Origin: Trematomus loennbergii
Taxonomy: Eukaryota > Chordata > Actinopteri > Perciformes > Nototheniidae
Direction of reading: 5' to 3'
Assembly: GCA_012861695.1 (NCBI GenBank)
Contig: JAAOOA010000026.1
Location: 8,278,661 to 8,342,660 of the forward strand
Length of the DNA: 64,000 bases
In this document: positions 24,360 to 37,542 of the stretch, one piece after another
Position numbering within the stretch: position 1 is the stretch's first letter
Layout of the letters: each line of letters starts with the position of its first letter
Translations under genes and position numbers: made by a program
The notes under the pieces: model-generated
The model's database searches: none
Seen by the model: only the letters and a program-made list of their open reading frames with translations
Told to the model about the DNA's origin: nothing

Positions 24360-27300
24360 CTCATTTCCTCTCAAGGTACTATGCTCTCATCTCATATGCT
24401 GGGGTAAGATGACACTGCACAGGAACACTCCGGGCCTCATGCAGGAAAACATTTGGGTCCTAAACTTCTGACATTTTATTAGTAAAGTTTTCCTTCCACC
24501 ATTGTTTCAGTTAACTATTACCAAACTCAAAACTCATTTAAAAGTGATAAATGAAACAAAATGTGTGGAGAAGCATAAGCAAGACCACCAAAATTCGACT
24601 GAAGGTCATGGAGGTGGACGAGAACATTTACAGTGTTGTAACATTTTCAGGTGCTGTAACAGGAATGAAAAATAGTCAAAGCTTATCGTAAATGATGGTG
24701 ATATGTTGATAAGAATATTAACTTACCAAGGAGCTTATTTTGTGTTTAGGTAACGTATTTAAACTCCATAATCGCGATTTTTAAGTCAAACACATTTTTT
24801 TCTCCTGCCAAACATGTATTGTTCAACTAATCCTGACTATAAAATGAGTTATTGATCTGAGGAAATTAAGTGGATTTCCAGATCCTTCCATGAGGCCAGC
24901 TGTGTGTCAGTAACAGGTTGTGTGTCCGGATGAAGCTCAGCTCATCTCCACAGGAGGATAAATGTGGCTTTATAATCCAAGAGGTGATCAGCCATCTCGA
25001 GCTTCCTCTCCATGCTAAGAGTGAATGTGGCCGGTGTGTTTGAGCATCCTGTCATGGATCAAACTCAAGTTAATTTAAAAACATTAGCATTACTTTTTGC
25101 TTTTCTTATTTTCTGCTTCTGCTAACAATTTCTAAACATGTTTACTTCTGATCGAGCATGTGTTACTTTATGAGCAGCACAGCGTCCTATTTCACGGCTG
25201 AAATACCAATGATTTCTTTACTACAAGATATTTGACGATGTCTCCTTCAGGGTTTGAGTTAAATGATCAGATTTTGCACACCTGATGAGATCTTTACACA
25301 CATTATATGGCTCTGTAAGCATTTTGAAGTCATCTCACACTTTTTTGCATTTTTAAAAATAAGCAATTCTACATGTACAGGCTTTTGTGAACACTTTTAA
25401 ATGAAAAGATCACCCAGAAATATCGTTATTGGCTTTCTTGCCAAGAGAAGAGATTGCGCGATCTGTTAGTCAAATATAAAGAAACAGCCAACGGCTTCGG
25501 TCTGTAGCTTCTTATCTAGAGCACAGACACCTGAGTGATATCTTATCTAACTCGGCAAAGAATAAGTGCGTTGATTTCCGGAAATGATTTAACAAATGCT
25601 TAAAGACATCTCTTGTGTGTGTCCTGAGGGCAGTAGAAGTTCTCTCATGTTTTGTATGGAGTAGGAACTCAAAGTGTTTTATCAAAATATCCAAAGCAGG
25701 CTATATATATTTGTATTTATTTCATGTATTTCCCATTAGCTTTAAGGCTCTTTCCAACCGTTAAAACACTGTCACATGTAGGTTTTTAATCAGTCAATAA
25801 CAACAGGGATAACGTCGCCCTTTTTGCTTCAACAGCTTGTCTTTATCACCAAATGTAAAGCTTGTTTCAAATGCCAGTATCCTCGTACGAGTGATGTGGT
25901 TAAAGGCAGGACTTATGATAAAAGTATTATCTTTCCATTCAGAATTAAAGAGCGCACACAGGTTTTATTCCTGTAGAATGCATCCAGGTTAGCATGCACT
26001 GTTTAAAGTAGCTTTGCAGAATTCAAGTCTCAGTTTTTTCATCTCGTCCCAGAAGCCCCCTTTTCAGTTTTTGTCTAAATGTATAAAAGAAAAACTTTAA
26101 GCGTAGAGATTTCGTTTCGTTTTGGTGTTTTCTTTTGAAAACAATGAAGAGTTATTTTTGGAATCATTGGTACAAAAGTAAAAATAAAACAGAAAAATAG
26201 TTCATATTTTTGATAGGACAATAGGCTACATTCATTTGAAGTTTGTGTAGCATCCTTGAAGCACTGAGAGGAATAAAAAAACACTAGACAGTTAATCACA
26301 GAAATAAAGAAAAAATATATATAATTTTGTCATAAGGTGGAAAATGTGTAATCCCAAAATGCAAAGCATAAAGAATGTACAGTAAAGGTGTAAAAATCTA
26401 AATAAAAGCAGCTTTACACCAGCCGTACGCTTTCTACAACTCATGTTCACTTTTTATTATCTTTTGTATTATATACATCCTTTGAAGATTTCAAAATGTA
26501 GTGATGATCAGAGATTAGTCTTCTTTTATTGAGTGGCCATTACTCGGTTATAAATCGGATGAATCGGATGAATTGGCTTAAAATATATACTGAGGATGAT
26601 TCTTACTGACGTTTGTCTAGCGCCACCCGCAGGTCAAAAGTGAAATATGTCAACATCTCCTAAATGGAATGGCACCAAATGTAATGCAGGCATCAGTAAC
26701 ACTTTACATGCATTGGATGGCTTTTATTTCTAATGTATCACTGGTTCTTAACAATCTGTTGGACCCATGTCTGAAAAAAGTGTCAGTGGTAAGCGTAGTG
26801 ATGCAGGTTGGTATATTTCCACCTACAGCAAGCATTTGTCTTAAAGCCCCCATCATTTTTTTTATATATATTAAAAGGTCCCCAAAATTCAAATTTCAGG
26901 TTTAGCATCAACATTAGGAGATATGTAAATAAGTGTAAAAATCCAACTTGACAGTGAACCAAAACACACCGCCAGTGGTTACCAGATAGATGTTCTGCTT
27001 ATTTCTGATTGGTGCATGTATCTGTGACATCATCTCTTCTCATCTTAGCCCCGTCTACTTTCAAACATCATATAGCAAGCTGATATAAAATATGTTTTCC
27101 GGGTCATTAAGCTCCATCTTCACTATCCCACCTTCCCACCATCTGATGTATTTGGTAGTTTCCTGATCAGTCTTTGAAGTAAACACAAATCGGTTTGAGT
27201 GGAGATCTGCGTCTTGATGCTTTACATTGAGCAAACGGTGGGAAGGTCAACGTGTTTCACCTGCTGTGCAAATAACCTCAAAACAAGCCTGATGTTATCT

Positions 27301-28100
27301 GACGGCTGATGGATTTTGACAAAGGACACCCACGTTATTATTATTATATAAACTTTTGAGCATTACAAACAGAGAAATCATTTTTTAGCAAGTTCAATTA
27401 GTATTATTTCTTTCTTCTTTCTTCTTGAGTAGTACTTTGTGATTTATGATTGTGTTGCTTTGTGTAAATCATCTATTTATTCCTAAGCACCAGCTTTTAT
27501 TTGGGGAACCTGGTATCTGGGTCCTAATCATCCGTTTCTGAATAGCTCCTGTATTTAAAGAATAAAATGACTTTTATATAAAAAGAAAACCTATTTGTTT
27601 GTAATCTTTCAATCCCAGGAATCTTTGGCACCTCTAATTTAATTCAAACCAAATGTCTATTTTGCCATTTCAAAAATGTCTATGATAATCTTAATAGAGC
27701 CATCAAAACCCAACCTAATTTTACTAAGTACTGCACTTAGGTAAAATGTTAAGGTACTTATACTTTACTTGAGTATCTTGATTTTTCTTATTGTACTTTT
27801 GTATTCAACTATTTATTTACCTTTTTTTTACAAAATATAATCAACAAATAAATGATGATTGATTAAATCACCTTTTACAAACTGCAACAATAAAATCAAT
27901 AATTATAATACTTATAATAATTGTTTAATATTAATTAATACACATTGTTCTAGCTATGTTTAACTTAAATGGGTCATTTTGCATGACAACACTTTTGCGG
28001 TTTAATGTATATATTAGTTATCAGTAGTAATACAAATCAGATCAAACAGGTTTGACATTAAATAATAATCTACCAACAATTAAAAAAAAAGGTTTTTCTG
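24360..28100. other. Intergenic region between zfyve16 and the SEC14L-like gene
   Basis: About 3.7 kb of AT-rich DNA with no coding exon that I can support. It holds weak remnants of dispersed repeats: near 25430 (GGCTTTCTTGCCAAGAGAAG) and at 27715-27800, the right half of the common 'TACTTTACTTGAGTATC' repeat. Nothing else is recognised. Confidence 0.6.
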
Positions 28101-28101
28101 G

Positions 28102-28103
<2 letters not shown>

Positions 28104-28183
<80 letters not shown>

Positions 28184-28225
28184 TGTGTGTGTGGTGTGTG
28201 TGTGTGTGTGTGTGGTGTGTGTGTG

Positions 28226-28252
<27 letters not shown>
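28104..28252. repeat. Interrupted (TG)n microsatellite
   Basis: About 150 bases of TG repeat with scattered GG interruptions, ending roughly 100 bases before the start codon of the SEC14L-like gene. Long valine-cysteine or threonine-histidine frames over it are artefacts of the repeat. The tract is Z-DNA-prone. Confidence 0.95.
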
Positions 28253-28256
<4 letters not shown>

Positions 28257-28353
28257 CATACATGGGGGCGTGGTGTTTTTTCCTCTACCTGTCAGTTTCC
28301 CTCGCCTGCGTTTCATTCACAGTTTGGGACAGAGGCACACAACAACAGCAGGC

Positions 28354-31300
28354 ATGAGTGGACGAGTTGGAGACTTGAGCCCAAAGCAGGCTGAGATATT
28401 AACTGAGGTAAACACATTTCAAATCAAGGATTTCTATGATTTCACTAATGCATTGATACCGAACGAGTGTTTCATGCTTTGTGTGTCTGTGGTTGCTTTT
28501 GTTGTGGTTTCACAGGGATTCTATGGTAACTACAACTCTCCACGGTCTGTTTATTATTAGACTTTCTTACCTCTGTGGTACATACACTGTACTTAAACAC
28601 ACTTTTGAGGTGCTTGTACTTTACTTTAGTATTGAGATTGTATTCCAAGGTGTACTTTACCACATTTAGGGAATGCTGCAGTTTTTATTCAGCTTTTTTT
28701 CCTCAAGATTAAAACTTTGCACAAAAAAACATAATAAGATTATGAATAACTGCATTATAAATGAAAGAAGGGAAAGAAAAGAGAAAAGTTGCAGAAGAAA
28801 AAGTTAAAAAAGGCTTTTTACATGTGTTTCTATATCTTTTATGACTTTGGTTAATATTCAGATGAACATCTTAATATGAAAAATGGGATATTATGAAATT
28901 GTATTCATATTAATAAATCTAACTTTTACACTGAAGTGAAAACTATCTCCAAATCTAAAGTGTAATTGCCTTTCAATGTGTAAGTAGTGATAATCCAATA
29001 ACATACATCATTGTGTTACCTTTTCGCAGACTAGCTGTTTTCACCTGTCTTCTGCTAAGATAAACTAACTGATAGTAGTTTCATATTTACATACAAACAT
29101 GAGAGTTGTTTTAATTGAACAATTGTATTGAACAATTGTAACTATTGTATTTCCCAAAATGTCTCACTATTTCTTAATGAATATATATATATATATATTG
29201 TGATAATGTTCTGTTTCTTGTGGTTTCCTGTGTGTAGTTTCGGGGCAGGATCCAGGACGTCCTCCCCAGCCTACCCGCGCAGCATGATCACTACCTGCTC
29301 CGCTTCCTCCGAGGTGAGACACCTGCAAAGGCAGCATTTAGCATTCAGCCTTTTCTCTGTGTGGGTTCCATGCTGGCAAAACAACGTTCACACAACCAGC
29401 CACCAAGTACAAGGTGACTCCTTGAATCCGTATGAGAAACCCTGAGTAGGCTACAGCACTTGTATTGTATTCAGATATCCGAAACAGGACATATCAAACA
29501 CATTTGTAATACTTTTAATACTTTAAGTACACCTGTTTGACACGCAGGACAACTGACATACTTTTTAAATTGTTCAAAAATATTGTATTTAAAATGTAGA
29601 AAACATTAGACATGCAGTAATGAGGGGTTATTGTTTTAAAGGAAGCAACATAGAAGAGGTTGGTGAGTTGAAGAGGATCAAATCAGGTCTCTGACAGCCA
29701 CTAAAGCCTGCAGCCCTATTTCCCTCACAGTCCTGCTCTGAATCTGGCCCTGCAGACATGTGAAAACATGGGAACTGTTTTTTGTGATGATCCAGAGTGA
29801 GGGTAGTTTCTGGCATTAACTACCACAGGCAGCTGAAACATTTAGATGAATGGCAGCCAATACAACACCAGAGGAAAGTTCTCTCAGTCAGTGATCAGTG
29901 TTATCATGTGAGGTTAAACCCAGGCATGGGGGGGGTTTCAGTTACTTGAAGTAAAAGTATAACAACTTAATTGTTCTGCATTGAATCACTAGAGGTCATA
30001 TAATACATGAAATAATTAGCATTATTAAAGGGGAACAGGTGTGTTGCCAGGTTCTCTAAAACCAGTCTTATTTGTTCACAGTGGGGTTATAAAGTAGCCT
30101 CTTCAGTGGAGTTAGAAAAGTTTCAACTATCCTGTTTCCAAGTCGTATTATAGTTAGCCGCTGCTTTGCAAAGACAAGAGCGTTTTCCATTTAACTTAAA
30201 GCGTACTTCGAGTGAAAAATGTAGTATCCAGACCAACAGGGAACAAGTAAGAAATACATATTTAAAGTGGACCTATCATGCTATATTTGAATAATATAGT
30301 GTAGGACCATACCTATATAAGGCATATTTATACTTTTTTTCAAAATACCAAACAGATCATGCATTTTAGCCATGCCTCATTTCGCTCAATTTGAATTTTT
30401 TAGCTCTGTTTTTGCAAGGGCTGATTCTGTGAGAACAGCACCACCTACAGGCCTGGCATATGTACTACAGCGTCTCCAGCGCTTTCGAACGGCAATGGCC
30501 GTGGCTGTCTCCTCCTGATTGGTGGAGTTGGCCCAATAGCCGTAGCGCCACCGTCCTGACGTCAGGACAGTGTTCAAATCTGGATCAGTTTTTATCAGAT
30601 CCGTTGCAGCCCCTTTTTTAGAGATTTGGGTATGGAGGAAAATAGAGAGGGTTGTGTTTTCTGACACTTGGTGAGTTCCCTGGAACACCGGGGACACATA
30701 TTCATGTATAAAAGACGTACAAAAGTGCATTTTGCATGATAGGTCCCCTTTAAGTAAAGTATCTCGTACTTAATATCTTATAAATCTAAACACTGATGGT
30801 GTAATTTTGTATAACCATCACGTTGTACTGTTTACTTCGTCACGATAAGTTAAAGCATAACAAATATCTTTCGTTGGTTTACATCTAACAGTGACCACAA
30901 TTCATCCCTCCCAGATTCGATAACGGCCCTCAGAGCTCAACACACAGAAAGTTGAGAAAACATAATTAATCAGAGTTTAGTGTTTGTTATGAAGTTCTAA
31001 AAGTCAGCGATCCGTCAGTTATGTTGGAAAATGAACTACATTGTGTTTCTCAGTGGAACGATAAGTGTGTCCAAGCCATGTGCATCACTTCTTAAGGTTC
31101 CCCTCAAAACAGTTTCCGTTGCTGTCTTTCAAAAGTTACAAAATGTTCAACCTTCATTTGTTTAATCATTAATTTATTTCCTAAAACACCGCCCTCCCCC
31201 CTGACCCTGTGGCCCTGAAACATACTGTGTAGTATTGACTGAGCAAAGAGCAATTGAAGTACCTCAGCTCAACCGTCTTATCTTACAGTAAATGTTTGAA

Positions 31301-34300
31301 CTAAATTCGACCTTAGTTGAACTGCAGTGATGTCACTGGATGAACTTTCTCCTCCTTGAAAAATAAGCCTTACTTCCTTAATACAACTTAAAGACGTACT
31401 TTTTACAAATGAAGTCAGGTCCTCGGTCTTCTTACCAGGAATTCTTGTCATTTCTGATGTTATCTCGACGGACATTGAGCTGGTAGTTTGTGGGACATGC
31501 AGGACATGCAGGACTCTGTGCTTTAAACCGAGTACAGAGAGGTTCAGATCATTGGAGGGACTCTGATCAATATTTGCATTGGCTGTTAACCTTGGACTTT
31601 TCTCTTTACTTGGCATAAAAAAACAGGCAATTTATACTGAACTTTGTCATGCTTTCTATTGTGTGATTGTCAGACATTGTTGACGTTGAGATGTTGCAGG
31701 ACTTACAGTATGAATGAGTAAGGATTAGAAAAGAGGTATGCCATGGTTCACATTTTGTATGAAGTATTTCTTTACTCCTTTATGATCCAGATGTGTTCAT
31801 TTACAATTCGACAGCGTGCTGGTGGAATATTCCAGTCCCAAAGAACCTCATTTTTGTCCTGAGGTATACTTATATGAGGATGTACTTCCACTGCTGCATC
31901 ATATCTCTGCTTTACTAATGAAGATTGTTTTATTTGTTTTTGCAGCTCGTAGCTTCAATGTTCAGAAATCTGAAGCCATGATCAGAAAGGTGAGCTAACT
32001 TTAAACACGGATCAGTCGTGTGTTTGACCTTGTAAGGATGTGGTTAGTGAGCATGTTTGAAACCTCTCCTCTCTGTCTGCAGCATGTGGAGTTCAGGAGG
32101 AAGCTGAACGTAGACACCATCATCTCTGACTGGAAACCTCCAGAGGTATGCAGGGCTTGTTAACATACACTTTGTCTGGAATGCTTGAATACATTCATAC
32201 AACTTATTATACAGTAGATATCTTTCCATTATAGCTAAATATGCAATCTAGCTGATCCAAGAGAGTTTTTAAAAGGTTATCTAGATTAGGAAGTAGAAGT
32301 TGTTTGTGTTAAACTCCTTCAGTTTAACACAAACATTCAAAATCAACAAATCTGGAATTACATGTTTTGCATTAAGTACTTAAATACAATACAATTCCAC
32401 CGCTGGCAATACAAATGAAAATAAATATAGACTGTGTGTGTTTTCCTGTTTTAATCAGGTGATTGAGAAGTATGTGTCTGGAGGGATGTGTGGGTACGAC
32501 AGGGAGGGGAGTCCCATCTGGTACGATGTGATTGGTCCTATGGATCCTAAAGGTCTCCTGATGTCGGCCACCAAGCAGGACTTCCTGAAGACCAAGATCA
32601 GACACACAGAGATCCTGAGGAGGGAGTGCAGGAGGCAGTCTGAGAAGGTGAGGGGGACACTCTCCTCTCCTCTCCTGTTTCCTCTCGTCTCATCTCGTTT
32701 CCTTTCCTACTTTCTGTCCTCTTGTTTAGTTGTGTCTCCTCTCCTCTTCTAATATTACCTCATCCCCTCCTCTCTTCTCCTTTTTCTTCTCCTTCTCCTT
32801 TCTTCTCTTCTTGTTCCCTTTAATTTCCTCTCCTCTTATACATGTTTCCGCCCCCCATTCTCTCCTACTTTCTTCTTACATCTTACATCCAATTGTTACC
32901 TCTCCTCTCCGACCCTCTCTATGTGTCCTCATTGCATCCTCTCCTCTCTTGTTTCCTTTCCTCTCTTTCCTTGTTTCGTCTTGCCTCCACTTGTCTTGTT
33001 GCCTCTCCTATCATCTTTTCTTCGCCAGGTTTTCTCTCCTCAATTCCTTCTGTAGTTCCCTTTTGTCTCTCCTCTCTTGTTTCCTCTCTTCTCCTTGTTC
33101 TTCTCCTTGTTTCCCCTCCTCTCTCCTAACCCTCCTCCCTCTCTGTCTCAGTTGGGGCAGCACATTGAATCTATCTCTCTGATCTACGACTGTGAAGGAC
33201 TCGGACTGAAGCACATCTGAAACCTGCTGTAGAGACTTATGGAGAGGTTTGACCACACTGTAACACAACATGTCATCACATTGAATTGAATAAAGAAGTA
33301 TTTCATTATAATGATCAACATTCTCGTGTGCAGGTCCTCACCATGTTTGAAGAGAATTACCCAGAGGGCCTGAAAAGAGTGTTTCTAATCAAAGGTGCTT
33401 CGGCAGATCTGAAGACTTGTCTTTACATTTTCCAGACTTCTAGTTAGTGTTCATGATTGTCAGTTTGTGTCTTTGTCCGCAGCTCCCAAAATGTTTCCCG
33501 TGGCCTACAATCTAATCAAACACTTTATGTGTGAGGAAACGCGGCGCAAGATCAACATTTTAGGAAGTAAGACCCCTTTTATTAAATCTGAAAGTGTACA
33601 AACAAGGCTAAGCGGCTAACATCAACATGCTAACAGTTAGCAGCTAAAGGGAATATCATTAGCTTTGCAGGAATTGGGTCATAAACTAAACTTTGAAATG
33701 TTTGACCTGATGATGGCACAGGATTGAAAGTTAAAGCTGCCCTGCTGAGTTTTCTAGTACACAAACAATAGTTTACATGTAAACTACAAAATGGAGTCCC
33801 ATATCCTTGAACCTGAATAAATGTGTTGTATGCATTTCCTTCCTTATAAACCTTTGCCAATGCAAAGCCATGCTTTTAAGTATTCTAAATCAAGCATTGT
33901 TTAAATCTGTGTTCAGCAGTGGGGAAGGTGGTATGCAGATTATTTGCTGCATTAAAAGTACTAATTAAACTAAGTACTAACTAACCACATTTCTCTGAGT
34001 AAAGGTAACTGGCAGGAAGAGTTACGTAAACATGTCGACCCAGACCAGCTTCCTGTGGCGTACGGTGGAAACATGACGGACCCTGATGGAGACCCTCGCT
34101 GCAGAACCATGGTGAAAGCAAACTCAAAACATCGATGGACCAGTAAGTGAGTCTCTTAAATGATTGTAATTTAAATTGTGGATGTTGTTTTGCAGATAAA
34201 TTATGGTGGCACAGTTCCCAGGTCGTACTATGTGCTGGACTCGGTGAATGTTCAGTACGACAGCAGTGTGACCGTCAGCCGAGGCTCCGTCTTCCAGCTG

Positions 34301-35766
34301 GAGTACGATGTGACAGCCGCCAGCAGCCTGCTGAGGTACCAGACAACCAGCAGCTGTTAGAGGACACATTTAAGCTTTATTTATTGATCTCTAACAGCTC
34401 AAAAAATGGTCAACTTGATACTAACTTTAAGGGAAATTATTAGAAACCTGATTTTTAAACACATATAGATTTATGTTGACATATTATTTCATACAACACT
34501 ACCCTCCTCGAAATAATTTAGTATTTGGACTTAAAAAAAAAGAAGAAACTATTAATAAACTCATTAAAATTCATCATTATGAATCCTAATTCCTCTCGGT
34601 TTAATTTCCAAGAACATCACTCTCTAGGATTTAACAGTTCTTTGTCTAAGAAACCGTTTTTTTAATATATTTAATTAATAATTTGGATAATTAATAATTT
34701 GGCTCTTACCAAGCAACACCTGGATCAATATAAAATAAATGTCAACAACAATTTAATGTGCAAACATATGCACATGCATAATACAAATTACTATTAAACT
34801 GTTACAAATATTTTTTCTGTTTCTGGTGCTTTGCATAATGTAGATCCTGAAAAAGATTTCTAAAATATACGTTTTGATATATAAATTACACACTCTGTCT
34901 GGCCCCTGTTTTTCCTCCAGGTGGCAGTTCACCAGTGACGGAGCAGACATCGGGTTTGGAGTGTACAGACGGACTAAAGAGGGCGGGGGTCAGAAAGTGT
35001 CTGAGATGCTGCAGGTTCTGCCCAGCGAGCGCTACAACGCTCACCTGGTGCCTGAAGACAGCTGCCTCACCTGCCCCGAGCCCGGAGTCTGTGAGTCTCT
35101 GATATATTATTTGAATATCATAAAAAATGCTTTCCATGAAAATCCGGAACGAGCTGTTTTACATTTAGGGAAATGTGCTTGTACAGTGAATATATGAAGC
35201 AACAGCCAGAAGGCACTTGGCATACGACTAAAAACATGGGGAAACAGTAAAGCTGCCTCTGTCAAATAAAACCCACCTAATTAACAAGTTATGTCTCATT
35301 TGATTAACCTGCACAAAAGTGTAAAAACTAGGGGTTTATGGCTGATATACCAGACTTTTCTTGGCTGGACACAGTGACTTCCATGAGTAAGGCACGTGTG
35401 GTAGTGATGCAATGATATAAAGAAGAAATATTGCACTTAACCTCCATAAAACAACAATGTAGTTTTTTTTCTCCATAATAAACAAACAACATATTCCATG
35501 TTAACTAGTTAGTCTGATTATTACTTTGCAGACATGAATATATAATAACCTGAATAATGGTCGCTGTTGTAACTTAGTGTTTTGTCCTTTTTTTGTGTGC
35601 AGACGTGCTGTGCTTTGATAACAGCTACAGCATCCTGCAGTCCAAGAAGGTGAGCTACAAAGTGGAGGTGCTTCCTCCTGCGGACGGATGCAGCGTTCCT
35701 GCAGCAGACGAGGCAGGAGGCTGCGGTGATCGAGAGCTCAGATCCCTGTGTGACAGAGTTCACTGA
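28354..35766 (+). CDS. SEC14-like lipid-binding protein (SEC14L2/3 group), 12 coding exons
   Basis: Cytosolic lipid-transfer protein with an N-terminal CRAL-TRIO-N helical part (about residues 1-60), a CRAL-TRIO pocket (about 75-250) and a GOLD domain (about 275-385). Family members bind tocopherol, squalene or phosphoinositides. Exons: 28354-28407, 29238-29313, 31946-31989, 32083-32145, 32459-32647, 33152-33246, 33334-33394, 33483-33566, 34005-34111, 34196-34335, 34921-35090, 35603-35766. Diagnostic blocks are [60 protein letters not shown] and [10 protein letters not shown]. The start has the family N-terminus. In exon 6 one base is missing after LKHI, turning the expected Trp-Lys into TGA (33218-33220). 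With that base counted, the frame gives 415 residues (human SEC14L2 has 403). Donors after exons 6 (GTTTGA) and 7 (GTGCTT) are weak. Orthology to SEC14L2, L3 or fish-specific sec14l7/8 is not resolved. Confidence 0.92.
28590..28665. repeat. Fragment of the common teleost 'TTGAGGTACTTGTACTTTA' repeat
   Basis: CTTTTGAGGTGCTTGTACTT followed by a diverged continuation. It is the same family as the pieces at 1700-1848 and 49030, and lies in the first intron of the SEC14L-like gene. Confidence 0.55.
30262..30753. mobile_element. TTAA-flanked MITE (piggyBac-like)
   Basis: A 492-bp element in the SEC14L-like intron 29314-31945. Left end TTAAAGTGGACCTATCATGC; right end GCATGATAGGTCCCCTTTAA, an inverted pair with a TTAA on each side. 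It is a shorter, inverted relative of 41862-42824. The TTAA target points to the piggyBac superfamily. There is no transposase. The rest of this intron holds nothing I recognise. Confidence 0.7.
32648..33151 (+). repeat. 500-bp polypyrimidine intron
   Basis: The whole intron between coding exons 5 and 6 of the SEC14L-like gene is CT-rich on the + strand (CTCTCCTCT-type motifs, C plus T in large excess). It is low-complexity sequence able to form triplex DNA. The leucine/serine-rich frames over it are not genes. Confidence 0.85.
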
Positions 35767-36363
35767 GTGTTCATCTACAGCAAAATCAATGCTTTAGCAT
35801 CAGGGCAGCATTAGCCCTTTTCAGGGCCCTAGGGCAAAACATTAGCCATGGCCACCGATTACATTTCTCCCTCTGTGCACTGTGTATGTATAAGGTCACA
35901 GTCGGTAATTAGCCTGTGAAAACATGATCAGCAAACTGAGGACAGTCTCGGTTAGAGAATAGCTGGTAAAGATCGAGGAGCATTTATCAGCTGAGTAGAC
36001 ACATATTTACCTCAGAAGTTGGAAGATTATTGTAACAGTATTGATTATAGCTGCTTCAAGTACAAGTCATTTCCAAATGTGTCTTTACGGACAAGAAACT
36101 GACTCTCTGCAGAAGAAATCTACCAAGGGAAAGTGAGCTTTCATACCATCTTTTCCATTTACGGACACCAGTTTCTGTGACGTTTAAGAAATCAGTTTAC
36201 TGGCTGTTACCCAGTTGATGTAAACACTAATGAGCTCTAACACTGTAGAGTTCAGGTCTACATTACTGCAGCAAAAGGATAAGTTAAACCACTGGAGGTC
36301 CTCAAAGCAGGATTTTCTGCTGGTGTTAAGCACACATTTATTTATCATTTCTGCAATGTAAAC

Positions 36364-36369
36364 AATAAA
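36364..36369 (+). terminator. Candidate polyadenylation signal of the SEC14L-like gene
   Basis: AATAAA about 600 bases after the stop codon, in otherwise non-coding AT-rich DNA. Position fits a 3' UTR of normal length. Confidence 0.4.
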
Positions 36370-36713
36370 GTACAAGAATGTAGATTTTACCTCAGAAGAG
36401 CCAGACGTTTAGGTTGCTGTCATACAGTATATCCATTAAGGTTTGGTTTACTGTTCATTTAGATATGGTTACACACATTTCTTTACTTTTAACATACACA
36501 GCTAAAAATATACCATGATCTTCCAGTTAGAAAAGATATCACTCAGAACAAAGTTTTAAACTTTACCGACAACATGTTTTACACTTGCCTTTGTAGAAGT
36601 TTTAATAGGGAAATATGTACAGGACAGATTGTCCTTTGTTTAATTTGTTTTTTTAGAAGAACATGTCTCACCTGAATTTGAAAACAGAATCCCTAACAGT
36701 ATAAACTCATAAT

Positions 36714-37060
36714 TTAAAGGTCCCCTATTATACTATTTTTCAACAATATATTGTAGGTCTCAGATATAAAACATGTCTCTGAAGTGTTTGGCTTGTAATC
36801 TCAAACAGATTATGCATTGCAGCATCCCATAAACCCCTCTGTTTCAGGCCTGTTTCAAAAGTGCTGATTCTGTATCTGTAGCTTTAAATGCAAATGAGCT
36901 GCCATTCCCAATGCCACTTGTTTTTTTTTAAACCATGTTTGGTTAAGTTAAAACACAATGGTGCTCTAGGAGGAGATTGGTTGGCGGTGGTTACCTTGGT
37001 TGGTTCTTTACTAATGGTTTCACATCCCAGAAAAACGTTGTGACATCAACCGTATCCTTG
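36714..37060. mobile_element. Partial TTAA-type MITE
   Basis: It starts TTAAAGGTCCCCTATTATAC. The interior (GAAGTGTTTGGCTTGTAATC, later the GGAGGAGATTGGTTGGCGGT part) is the reverse complement of the element at 22364-22797. The far end is not recognisable. It lies between the SEC14L-like gene and cnnm4. The rest of 35767-37940 holds short (AAT)n stretches and a CTCF-like motif near 37528 but no gene. Confidence 0.6.
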
Positions 37061-37527
37061 TGTACGAAGAAGCCAAACGTCACACACAGACTAAGAAGAC
37101 CAAAGGAGATAAAGTTACTGAATGGCATCATTCATCAAATTCTGTTTCAGATGATCATGTTTAAATAATTGTGCATTATGCTGCTCATATTGTTTGCCTT
37201 AATCATGAGAGTCAATATCTGTTTAAATCAATTATGTTGATAATGATCTTGCTAAATCTACCTAAGTCTACCCTTTTAAACAACATCAAGTCATTAGTAT
37301 GATATCATTTGTAAATTCATGTAAACGATATAATGAAGTCTAATGTAACACCATTTCTACAACCTGATAATAAATACATATTAAACACAAAGCAATATAT
37401 AGTTTCTGTCAATTATGACTCATTTATGGCAGATGTTTTGAAAATACAATATTCACTAATCAATCCGGATAAGTCCTATTTTATCAAGTGTTTAGCATGT
37501 TACACCAGAATCATTTGAACTGGCCTG

Positions 37528-37542
37528 ACCACCAGGTGGCAA
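37528..37542. promoter_or_regulatory. CTCF-like motif between genes
   Basis: ACCACCAGGTGGCAA resembles the CTCF core. It lies between the SEC14L-like gene and the cnnm4 promoter. Recognised by eye, not scored. Confidence 0.3.

Noticed and set aside
28042..28394. Several open frames of repeated Val-Cys or Thr-His
   Set aside because: They are translations of the TG microsatellite in different frames, with no non-repeat homology.
32730..33271. Leu/Ser-rich and Glu/Arg-rich frames of about 80-150 codons
   Set aside because: Produced by the pyrimidine-rich intron of the SEC14L-like gene; known exons flank it on both sides.
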